Of a stretch of 8,693 bases of DNA, positions 1 through 5,336 are shown piece after piece. The position numbers and the translations under genes are program-made. Each line of letters starts with the position of its first letter. Positions within the stretch are counted from its first letter, which is position 1. The notes below the pieces were generated by a model. The model saw only the letters and a list, made by a program, of their open reading frames with translations, made no database searches and was not told the DNA's origin. The DNA is from DASVBJ01 sp036375895 (GTDB taxonomy: Bacteria; Actinomycetota; Actinomycetes; JACCUZ01), in the NCBI GenBank assembly GCA_036375895.1, contig DASVBJ010000333.1:1-8693 (forward strand). Reading direction: 5' to 3'.

Positions 1-1
1 G

Positions 2-1177
2 GGTCTGCGTGCGGTGGTGTACGACGAGGAGCTGGCCGATCGCGTGCCGCCCTCGGTGCTTGGCGTGCCGGTCGAGCAGCCGTCCGCCGAGCCCGAGGCC
101 GCGAGCATCACCGACATGGCTCGTTCCGGGGCGACCCACGACGGCGCACCCACCGAGCCCAGCCGGCACGTGATCCTCACGTCCGGCACGACGGGCCGTC
201 CGAAGGGCGCGGCCAGGACAGGCGGCGGCGTCGACTCGGTGCTCGCGCTGCTGTCCGGCCTGCCCTATCGGGCACAGGAGACGCACCTGATGGCCGCCCC
301 GATGTTCCACGCCTGGGGCTGGATGAACACCCTGCTGACGATGCTGTTGAGCAGCACCACGGTGACCACCCGACGGTTCGACCCCGAGCGCACGCTCGCG
401 CTGGTCGAGCGACACCGGGTCGACGTGCTGGTGGCCGTGCCGGTCATGCTGCAGCGCATCCTCGAGCTGCCACCGGAGGTTCTGGACCGCTACGACACGA
501 GCTCGTTGCGGGTGGTCGCCGTCAGCGGTTCGCCGCTGTCCGAGCGGTTGGCCCACTCCTTCATGGACCGCTTCGGGGACGTGCTTTACAACCTCTACGG
601 GTCCACGGAGGCGGCGTTCGCCACGGTGGCCTCACCCGCCGACCTGCGGGCCGCCCCGGGCACCGCGGGCCGCCCGTTGGCCGGTGTGCGGGTACGCGTG
701 GTCGACGAGAGCGGCCGCGACTGCCCGATCGGCACCCCGGGTGCGATCCGGGTCCGCAGCGGCGACGCGATGGTCGCGGGCGAGGGTGAGCCGAGGCGTG
801 CCGGCAGGCACACCCAGACCGGCGACCTCGGCTGGTTCGACGCGGAGGGCCGCCTGTTCGTCGGCGCGCGCGAGGACGACATGATCGTCAGCGGTGGGGA
901 GAACGTCTACCCCGTCGTCGTCGAGTCGGCCCTGCACGCGCATCCCGAGATCGCCGAGGTGGCCGTCGTGGGCGTCGACGACGACCGGTTCGGGCAGGCG
1001 CTCGTCGCGCACGTCGTGCTGCGCGGCGGCGGCACCGCGACCCCGGGCGAGCTGCGCGAGTGGTGCAAGGGTCGCCTCGCGCCGTTCCAGGTGCCGCGCG
1101 CCGTGGTGCTGCACGACGAGCTGCCCCACAACGAGACCGGGAAGGTCGTCAAGTCGTTGCTGCGCGACCAGTCCTGA
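2..1177 (+). CDS. Acyl-CoA synthetase (AMP-forming, FadD-like), 5' end cut by window
   Basis: This is an adenylate-forming ligase of the ANL superfamily. Such enzymes activate a carboxylate, usually a fatty acid, with ATP to an acyl-AMP and then transfer it to CoA. The reading frame is open from the first full codon at position 2, so the true start lies upstream. The visible 391 residues are about three quarters of the usual 500-550. Numbered from the window edge, the phosphate-binding loop TSGTTGRPKG is at 60-69, YGSTEA (A5) at 199-204, TGD (A7) at 273-275, the hinge region REDDMIVSGGENVYP at about 290-304, and ETGK near the C-terminus supplies the catalytic lysine (about 381). All core motifs are intact, so the enzyme is probably active. 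The MFHAWGW segment recalls FadD2/FadD12-type fatty-acyl ligases, but the substrate cannot be told from sequence. It converges on mgtC with a 10-bp gap. Confidence 0.93.
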   Translation, partial: GLRAVVYDEELADRVPPSVLGVPVEQPSAEPEAASITDMARSGATHDGAPTEPSRHVILTSGTTGRPKGAARTGGGVDSVLALLSGLPYRAQETHLMAAPMFHAWGWMNTLLTMLLSSTTVTTRRFDPERTLALVERHRVDVLVAVPVMLQRILELPPEVLDRYDTSSLRVVAVSGSPLSERLAHSFMDRFGDVLYNLYGSTEAAFATVASPADLRAAPGTAGRPLAGVRVRVVDESGRDCPIGTPGAIRVRSGDAMVAGEGEPRRAGRHTQTGDLGWFDAEGRLFVGAREDDMIVSGGENVYPVVVESALHAHPEIAEVAVVGVDDDRFGQALVAHVVLRGGGTATPGELREWCKGRLAPFQVPRAVVLHDELPHNETGKVVKSLLRDQS

Positions 1178-1179
1178 CC

Positions 1180-1204
1180 ACGCCGCCTCACTCGGTGGCG
1201 GCGT
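1180..1204. terminator. Hairpin between convergent genes, possible bidirectional terminator
   Basis: A perfect 8-bp inverted repeat (ACGCCGCC at 1180-1187 and GGCGGCGT at 1197-1204) encloses a 9-nt loop. It starts 3 bp after the acyl-CoA synthetase stop, and its loop contains the mgtC stop codon (1188-1190). There is no T-tract on either side, so a classic intrinsic terminator is not shown. Actinobacterial terminators often lack a T-tract, and the location between convergent genes suits a two-way terminator. GC-rich DNA forms such repeats by chance fairly often. Confidence 0.35.
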
Positions 1205-1982
1205 TGATGTCGCCGCCGCCCACGGCGAGCACGCCCTCGACCTCCGAGAGCGCGGCGGCGAGGTCCGCCACGCGCCCGGTGCCGACGACGTCCAGCAGCA
1301 CCGAGACGGCCAGCACGTGGTGTCCGTACCGCTCCTCCTCCTTGCCGTGATCACGGCGGTGGTCGCGGTCGGCCCCCTCGTCGAAGGCGTGCACCTGCTC
1401 CCGGTCGACGTGCACGCCGGTGACGCTGAAGCCGTGCTCGGTGCAGACGGCCAGGCTCCGGCGCATCGCGCCCGACCCCTCGGCGTACGTCAGACGGATG
1501 TGTGACGGCGCGTGCCGCGAGCCGGGCAGCCGCACCGAGAACGCGCGGTAGCCGGACGCCACCAGGAAGTACGCCGCGGTCGCCAGCACCGCGAGCAGCG
1601 GCAGCGACGCGGCGCAGGCCATGGCCACAGCGGCCGTCAGCCAGATCGTGGCGGCCGTCGTCAGCCCCTGCACCGCGTCGCGCCGCACGAAGATGAGCCC
1701 GCCGCCGATGAACCCGATGCCGGTCACGATCTGCGCCGCCACCCGGCTCGGGTCGATCGTCGCCGTGGCGTCCGAGAAGCCGTAGCGGCCGACGAGCGTG
1801 AACAGCGCCGCCCCGAGACCGACGATCGTGTGGGTGCGCAGCCCGGCGGACTTCTGGCGCATCTCCCGTTCGAGCCCGATCAGGCTGGAGAGCACGAACG
1901 CCAAGCCCAGCTGGGCCACCTGCGCCCAGCCCTGACCGTCCCCGAGCGAGACGACCGCCGACGCGTGCTGCACCTCGCCCAT
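1188..1982 (-). CDS. MgtC/SapB-family inner-membrane protein
   Basis: A 264-residue polytopic membrane protein of the MgtC/SapB family. Hydrophobic segments lie at about 20-37, 52-65, 82-98, 106-124 and 126-146, followed by a cytoplasmic C-terminal domain of about 115 residues that resembles the ACT-like domain of MgtC. Family signatures are GLERE (36-40), GLRTHTIVGLGAALF (47-61), GIGFIGGG (88-95) and GLTTAATIWLTAAV (106-119). MgtC in Salmonella and Mycobacterium is linked to survival at low Mg2+ and inside macrophages; it is a regulator of other membrane proteins and not an Mg2+ transporter. The role here is unknown. The ATG at 1982 was chosen because it opens just before the first membrane segment; the open frame continues upstream to 2243 but that part is antisense-like low-quality sequence overlapping the preceding gene. 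No clear ribosome-binding site is seen, so GTG codons at residues 4 or 22 are possible alternatives. A charged, histidine-containing stretch (198-222) interrupts the C-terminal domain. Confidence 0.92.
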   Translation of the reverse strand: MGEVQHASAVVSLGDGQGWAQVAQLGLAFVLSSLIGLEREMRQKSAGLRTHTIVGLGAALFTLVGRYGFSDATATIDPSRVAAQIVTGIGFIGGGLIFVRRDAVQGLTTAATIWLTAAVAMACAASLPLLAVLATAAYFLVASGYRAFSVRLPGSRHAPSHIRLTYAEGSGAMRRSLAVCTEHGFSVTGVHVDREQVHAFDEGADRDHRRDHGKEEERYGHHVLAVSVLLDVVGTGRVADLAAALSEVEGVLAVGGGDINAATE

Positions 1983-1995
1983 GATGCCGGGCGGT

Positions 1996-2010
1996 GCCCC
2001 GCTGCGGGGC
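1996..2010 (-). other. Intercistronic hairpin between the Mur-like gene and mgtC
   Basis: A perfect 6-bp stem with a 3-nt loop (GCCCCG, CTG, CGGGGC on the plus strand) starts 3 nt after the stop of the Mur-ligase-like gene and ends 13 nt before the mgtC ATG. There is no T-tract. It could attenuate read-through, stabilise the 3' end of the upstream message, or limit ribosome access to mgtC, which lacks an obvious Shine-Dalgarno sequence. Function is inferred from position only. Confidence 0.3.
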
Positions 2011-2013
2011 GAA

Positions 2014-3711
2014 TCAGCCGTGTGCGGCGAGGGCCTTGGCGCGGACCTCCTCGGGGCCGTCGACGGCGGCGCCGTGCCCGCGCAGCCAGAGGTCGACCAT
2101 CCGGCTCCGGCCGTGGCACATGACACCGACGACGTCCCCCGGGACGGCCCCGGACACCAGCAGCTGAAGCGCGTCCAGCTCGGTCGGGCACGCCTCGACC
2201 TCGGGCCTACCGGCCGCCGCGGCACCCTGCCGCAGGCTGGCAATGACCTCGTCCGGGCGCAGGCCGCCCTTCCGGTGCCGCGACCGGGCGATGACGACGA
2301 CGTCGGCGCCGTGCGCGCAGCGCTCCCCGAGCGCGCGGACGGCCCCGGCGCCGCCGCTGCCCGGGGTGCCGAGGACGAGTCGCGTGGACCGGCCGGGAGC
2401 GCGCAGGCCCACCATCACCTCGAGCAGGGCCGCGGCGCCCGCCGAGTCGTGGGCCTGGTCCACCACGACGGTCACCCCGTGCAGGTCGTAGACGTTCATG
2501 CGTCCCGGGTTGTCCGCGGGGTCGGCCCGGAAGCCGCGCAACCCGGCGATCACCGCCTGCCGCGGCAGCCCCACCGCAAGCCCGGCCCCGGTTGCCGCGA
2601 GGGCGTTCTCGAGGTTCACCCGGCAGAGCCCAGCCAGGGTCGCCGGCACGTCGGCGACGGCAAGCAGCGGGTCGGGGTCCACCCCGCCCTCGAGCACGGT
2701 GATGGCGCCGTCCACGACCGTCACGGCGCGGCCTCCCTCGGCGAGGGCGCTGCGCAGTGCCGGTGCGTCCGGGTCCCGGGAGAAGACGCACGGGCGGGCC
2801 GGGGTGGCCAGCCGCATCGCGAGGGTCCGCGGGTCGCCACCGCCCAGCACCACCCACCCCTCGGGCTTGGTGTCCCGAGTCACGACCGCCCGGACCTCGG
2901 CGAGCTGGTCGAGGGTGTCCACGCCGTCACGGCCCAGGTCGTGCGTGCCGACGTTCGTCACCACGGACACGTCGTTGTGCGCCACTCCGAGGGCGCGGCG
3001 CAGGATGCTGCCGCGGGCGGTCTCGGCGACGGCCAGCTCGACCTGCGGGTCGTCCAGCACCCGGGCAGCGCCGTCCGGACCGGAGTGGTCGCCCGCCTCC
3101 ACCATCCGGCCGCCGACCTGGACGCCGTCCGTGGACGACCAGCCGACGCAGAGTCCCGCCTCCAGACCCATGCGGGCCACCATCCGGGTGGTGGTGGTCT
3201 TGCCGTTGGTGCCGGTCACCGACACGACCGGGACGGTCGGCCGCCGGGTCGGTGGCGGCTCGCCCTGCTCGGCGCCCCGCACGAACACCGCCGCTGCCCG
3301 CACCACCTCGCACACGTCGTCGGACGGCAGGGCGTCCACCGCGCCCGCAAGGGCATGGCCGAGTGCCTCTGCCCGCTCGCGGTGGTGCCACGGGAAGGCG
3401 ACGACGAGTCGGCGCGGCCCCCCGGTCAGCCGGCTGCGCACCTCGAGCCGGCTGACGCCCGCCTCCTGCGCGATGCGGCGGAGCAGGCGGGTCACGACGG
3501 TCGCGGCGAAGCGCAGCCGCGGCGCGCCCCCGGTGGGGCCTGGGTGCGCGCCGGAGAGCCCGAGCTGCTCGGCGGTCGCGGCGGTCGCGGCCGCGTCGGC
3601 GCCGACGAGTGAGCTCAGGTCGAGCGTCAGCTTGACCGCGGGCCCCGGGAAGTACAGGTTCGCCCCGTCCAGCACCCTCAGCTCGACGAGTGAGGGCCGG
3701 CGGGTCTGCAT
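2014..3711 (-). CDS. Mur-ligase-family protein, cyanophycin-synthetase-like without an ATP-grasp domain
   Basis: A 565-residue protein whose two halves resemble the first and last modules of cyanophycin synthetase (CphA). Residues 8-150 look like the CphA N-terminal domain, which typically opens with LRGPN; here it is LDGANLY (14-20). Residues about 160-565 are a Mur-ligase module: P-loop VTGTNGKTTTT (165-175), TDGV then DHSGP (208-212), AETARGSILRR (229-239), VVTNVG (250-255), GVDTLDQLAEV (263-273), NPGRMN (401-406) and VVDQAHDSAG (416-425). The roughly 330-residue ATP-grasp module that separates these parts in CphA is absent, so this should not be called cyanophycin synthetase. Such modules use ATP to join an amino acid to a carboxyl group; the substrate here is unknown. 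Usual active-site residues are altered: HD replaces DH at 257-258 and Arg274 stands where a lysine is expected, while Glu230 is kept. The ATG lies 9 nt after the fabI stop with only a weak GAG as ribosome site, suggesting translational coupling. A 9-bp duplication (3571-3588) encodes an Ala/Thr linker. Confidence 0.82.
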   Translation of the reverse strand: MQTRRPSLVELRVLDGANLYFPGPAVKLTLDLSSLVGADAAATAATAEQLGLSGAHPGPTGGAPRLRFAATVVTRLLRRIAQEAGVSRLEVRSRLTGGPRRLVVAFPWHHRERAEALGHALAGAVDALPSDDVCEVVRAAAVFVRGAEQGEPPPTRRPTVPVVSVTGTNGKTTTTRMVARMGLEAGLCVGWSSTDGVQVGGRMVEAGDHSGPDGAARVLDDPQVELAVAETARGSILRRALGVAHNDVSVVTNVGTHDLGRDGVDTLDQLAEVRAVVTRDTKPEGWVVLGGGDPRTLAMRLATPARPCVFSRDPDAPALRSALAEGGRAVTVVDGAITVLEGGVDPDPLLAVADVPATLAGLCRVNLENALAATGAGLAVGLPRQAVIAGLRGFRADPADNPGRMNVYDLHGVTVVVDQAHDSAGAAALLEVMVGLRAPGRSTRLVLGTPGSGGAGAVRALGERCAHGADVVVIARSRHRKGGLRPDEVIASLRQGAAAAGRPEVEACPTELDALQLLVSGAVPGDVVGVMCHGRSRMVDLWLRGHGAAVDGPEEVRAKALAAHG

Positions 3712-3720
3712 GGTGGCTCG

Positions 3721-4488
3721 TCAGGCGCCCATCGCGTGCACGCCGCCGTCGACGTGCACGATCTCGCCCGTGGTCTTCGGGAACCAGTCCGACAGCAAGG
3801 CGACGCAGGCCCGGGCGGAGGGCTCGGGGTCGGCCACGTCCCAGCCGATGGGGGCACGGGTCGACCAGACGCTCTCGAACTCCTCGAAGCCGGGGATGGA
3901 CTTCGCGGCGGTGGTCTTCACGGGCCCGGCGGCGACCAGGTTGACCCGTACGCCGTGCGGCCCGAGGTCGCGGGCCAGGTAGCGAGCGGTCGACTCGAAG
4001 GCCGCCTTCGCGACCCCCATCCAGTCGTACTTCGGCCAGGCGACCGAGGCGTCGAAGGTCATGCCGACGACCGAGCCTCCGTTGGCCATCAGCGGCTGGC
4101 AGGCCACGGCCAGGGCCTTCAGCGAGTACGCCGAGATCTGCACCGCCGTCGCGACGTCCTCCCACCCGGTGTTCAGGAAGTTGCCGCCCAGGGCCGCCTC
4201 CGGAGCGAACCCGATCGAGTGCAGCACGCCGTCCAGCCCGTCGACGTGCTCGCGCAGCCGGTCCGCCAGCGTGTCGAAGTCCTCGGCCCGGCTCGCGTCG
4301 AGCTCCACCACCGGCGGTGTGGCGGGCAGCCGCCTGGCGATCGCCTGGGTGATCTTCATGGTCCGGCCGAACGAGGTCAGCACGACCTCGGCGCCCTCCT
4401 GCTGGGCGAGGCGGGCCACGTGGAAGGCGATGGACGAGTCCATCAGCACCCCGGTGACGAGGATCTTCTTGCCGTCGAGCAAGCCCAT
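3721..4488 (-). CDS. fabI: Enoyl-[acyl-carrier-protein] reductase (NADH), InhA type
   Basis: Reduces the trans-2-enoyl-ACP double bond in the last step of each type II fatty-acid elongation cycle. The 255-residue protein matches the length of FabI/InhA (about 255-270) and the wording of InhA along its whole length. It has the nucleotide-binding start GKKILVTGVLMDSSIAFHVA (6-25), HSIGF (90-94), catalytic Tyr154 and Lys161 in a YDWMGVAK context, substrate-loop sequence AAGPVKTTAAKSI (186-198), and the C-terminal LLSDWFPKTTGEIVHVDGG (231-249). InhA's Asp148 corresponds to Thr144 here, while Phe145 (InhA Phe149) is kept. The ATG at 4488 was chosen over longer upstream frames because it starts the Rossmann fold as in InhA and has GGAGAC 7 nt before it. 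It follows fabG by 56 nt, the same order as mabA-inhA in mycobacteria; there ferrochelatase is next, here a Mur-like gene. Confidence 0.97.
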   Translation of the reverse strand: MGLLDGKKILVTGVLMDSSIAFHVARLAQQEGAEVVLTSFGRTMKITQAIARRLPATPPVVELDASRAEDFDTLADRLREHVDGLDGVLHSIGFAPEAALGGNFLNTGWEDVATAVQISAYSLKALAVACQPLMANGGSVVGMTFDASVAWPKYDWMGVAKAAFESTARYLARDLGPHGVRVNLVAAGPVKTTAAKSIPGFEEFESVWSTRAPIGWDVADPEPSARACVALLSDWFPKTTGEIVHVDGGVHAMGA

Positions 4489-4495
4489 GCGCAGC

Positions 4496-4501
4496 GTCTC
4501 C
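4496..4501 (-). promoter_or_regulatory. Ribosome-binding site for fabI
   Basis: GGAGAC on the minus strand lies 7 nt before the ATG at 4488. It fixes the fabI start against the much longer open frame that runs upstream to 5454. Confidence 0.75.
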
Positions 4502-4523
4502 GTCTCTCGCGGTTCGAGTGTGC

Positions 4524-4543
4524 CAGCGCCCTGTCGGGGGCTG
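4524..4543 (-). other. Intercistronic hairpin between fabG and fabI
   Basis: CAGCGCCC (4524-4531) and GGGGGCTG (4536-4543) form an 8-bp stem with one mismatch and a 4-nt loop. It starts one nucleotide after the fabG stop codon and lies about 22 nt upstream of the fabI ribosome site. It has no T-tract. Possible roles are partial attenuation or an mRNA-stability element that sets the FabG:FabI ratio; the role is inferred from position. Confidence 0.28.
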
Positions 4544-4544
4544 T

Positions 4545-5258
4545 TCAGTGGCCCATGCCGAGGCCGCCGTCGACCGGGATGACCGCCCCGGTGACGTAGG
4601 CCGCGTCGTCGCTCGCGACGAACCGCACGACCCGCGCGACCTCGTCGGCGGAGCAGAACCGCCCCGCCGGGATCTGCGACCGGTAGGTCTTCTGCAGGTC
4701 CTCCGGCAGCTCGGCGGTCATGTCGGTCTCGACGAACCCGGGTGCGACGACGTTTGCCGTGATGCCGCGCGACCCGAGCTCGCGAGCGAGCGAGCGGGCC
4801 AGCCCGACCAGGCCGGCCTTGGAGGCCGCGTAGTTGGTCTGCCCCGCCGAGCCGAGCAGGCCCACGACCGAGGAGATGAAGACGATCCGGCCCTTCTTCA
4901 GCCGCAGCATGCCCTTCGAGGCGCGCTTGGCCACGCGCCACGACCCGGCCAGGTTGGTGTCGACGACGGCGGCGAAGTCGTCCTCGGTCATCCGCAGGAT
5001 CAGCTGGTCGCGCGTGATGCCGGCGTTCGCGACGAGCACCTCGACCGGCCCGTGCTGCGCCTCGACGTCGGCGAACGCGGCGTCCACGGACGCGCCGTCG
5101 GTCACGTCGCAGCGCACGCCGTACAGCCCCTCGGGCGGCTCCCCGGACCGGTAGGTCACCGCCACCTTGTCGCCGGCCTCGGCGAACGCGCGGGCGATGG
5201 CCAGCCCGATGCCACGGTTGCCCCCGGTGACCAGCACAGACCTGCTCGACTCGTTCAC
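4545..5258 (-). CDS. fabG: 3-oxoacyl-[acyl-carrier-protein] reductase (FabG/MabA type)
   Basis: NADPH-dependent reduction of 3-oxoacyl-ACP to 3-hydroxyacyl-ACP in type II fatty-acid synthesis. The protein is a 237-residue short-chain dehydrogenase. It shows the cofactor motif TGGNRGIG (11-18), DVTD (51-54), NAG (78-80), Asn102, and the catalytic set Ser130, Tyr143 and Lys147 (YAASK). It ends GAVIPVDGGLGMGH, almost the same as mycobacterial MabA. The GTG at 5258 is preferred because it gives a short N-terminus before SVLVTGG. No Shine-Dalgarno sequence precedes it, but a TACCGT -10 box sits 7 nt upstream, so translation from a leaderless transcript is likely. It is the first gene of the minus-strand operon and is divergent from the MDR gene. 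Confidence 0.96.
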   Translation of the reverse strand: MNESSRSVLVTGGNRGIGLAIARAFAEAGDKVAVTYRSGEPPEGLYGVRCDVTDGASVDAAFADVEAQHGPVEVLVANAGITRDQLILRMTEDDFAAVVDTNLAGSWRVAKRASKGMLRLKKGRIVFISSVVGLLGSAGQTNYAASKAGLVGLARSLARELGSRGITANVVAPGFVETDMTAELPEDLQKTYRSQIPAGRFCSADEVARVVRFVASDDAAYVTGAVIPVDGGLGMGH

Positions 5259-5295
5259 GGGGGCGACGGTAGCGGGCTACTCGTGGGTACCCCAA
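5258..5295 (-). promoter_or_regulatory. Likely leaderless promoter of the fabG operon
   Basis: Reading the minus strand, TTGGGG (5295-5290) is separated by an 18-nt spacer from TACCGT (5271-5266). Seven nucleotides later comes the GTG start at 5258. The -10 fits the actinobacterial TANNNT pattern and the -35 keeps the TTG core. With normal spacing the transcript would begin at the start codon itself. An 8-bp palindrome, GGGTACCC (5285-5292), overlaps the -35 and could be an operator, though this is weak. Confidence 0.5.
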
Positions 5296-5322
5296 TGCGC
5301 GGTCCGGGCCGGGGGGCGCCAC

Positions 5323-5336
5323 TAGGGTCTGTCGGG
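5323..5336 (+). promoter_or_regulatory. Likely leaderless promoter of the MDR oxidoreductase gene
   Basis: TAGGGT (5323-5328) fits the actinobacterial -10 pattern TANNNT and ends 7 nt before the GTG start at 5336, so transcription would begin at the start codon. No convincing -35 is visible 16-18 nt upstream, and no Shine-Dalgarno sequence lies before the GTG. Confidence 0.45.

Noticed and set aside
1983..2243. Upstream extension of the mgtC open frame
   Set aside because: The added 87 residues are Arg/Pro/Ser-rich, overlap the end of the Mur-like gene and do not resemble the MgtC N-terminus.
1981..3612. Long plus-strand open frame (543 codons) opposite the Mur-like gene
   Set aside because: It lacks any recognisable domain, is rich in Arg, Pro, Gly and His as expected of an antisense frame in GC-rich DNA, and lies opposite a gene with clear Mur-ligase motifs.
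2014..3711. Naming the Mur-like gene cphA, or murT of the MurT/GatD pair
   Set aside because: The ATP-grasp module needed for cyanophycin synthesis is missing, and no glutamine amidotransferase partner (GatD) is adjacent.
2498..3982. Plus-strand open frame rich in Ser, Thr, Arg and Pro opposite the Mur-like and fabI genes
   Set aside because: It spans two well-supported genes on the other strand and shows no domain, only antisense-type composition.
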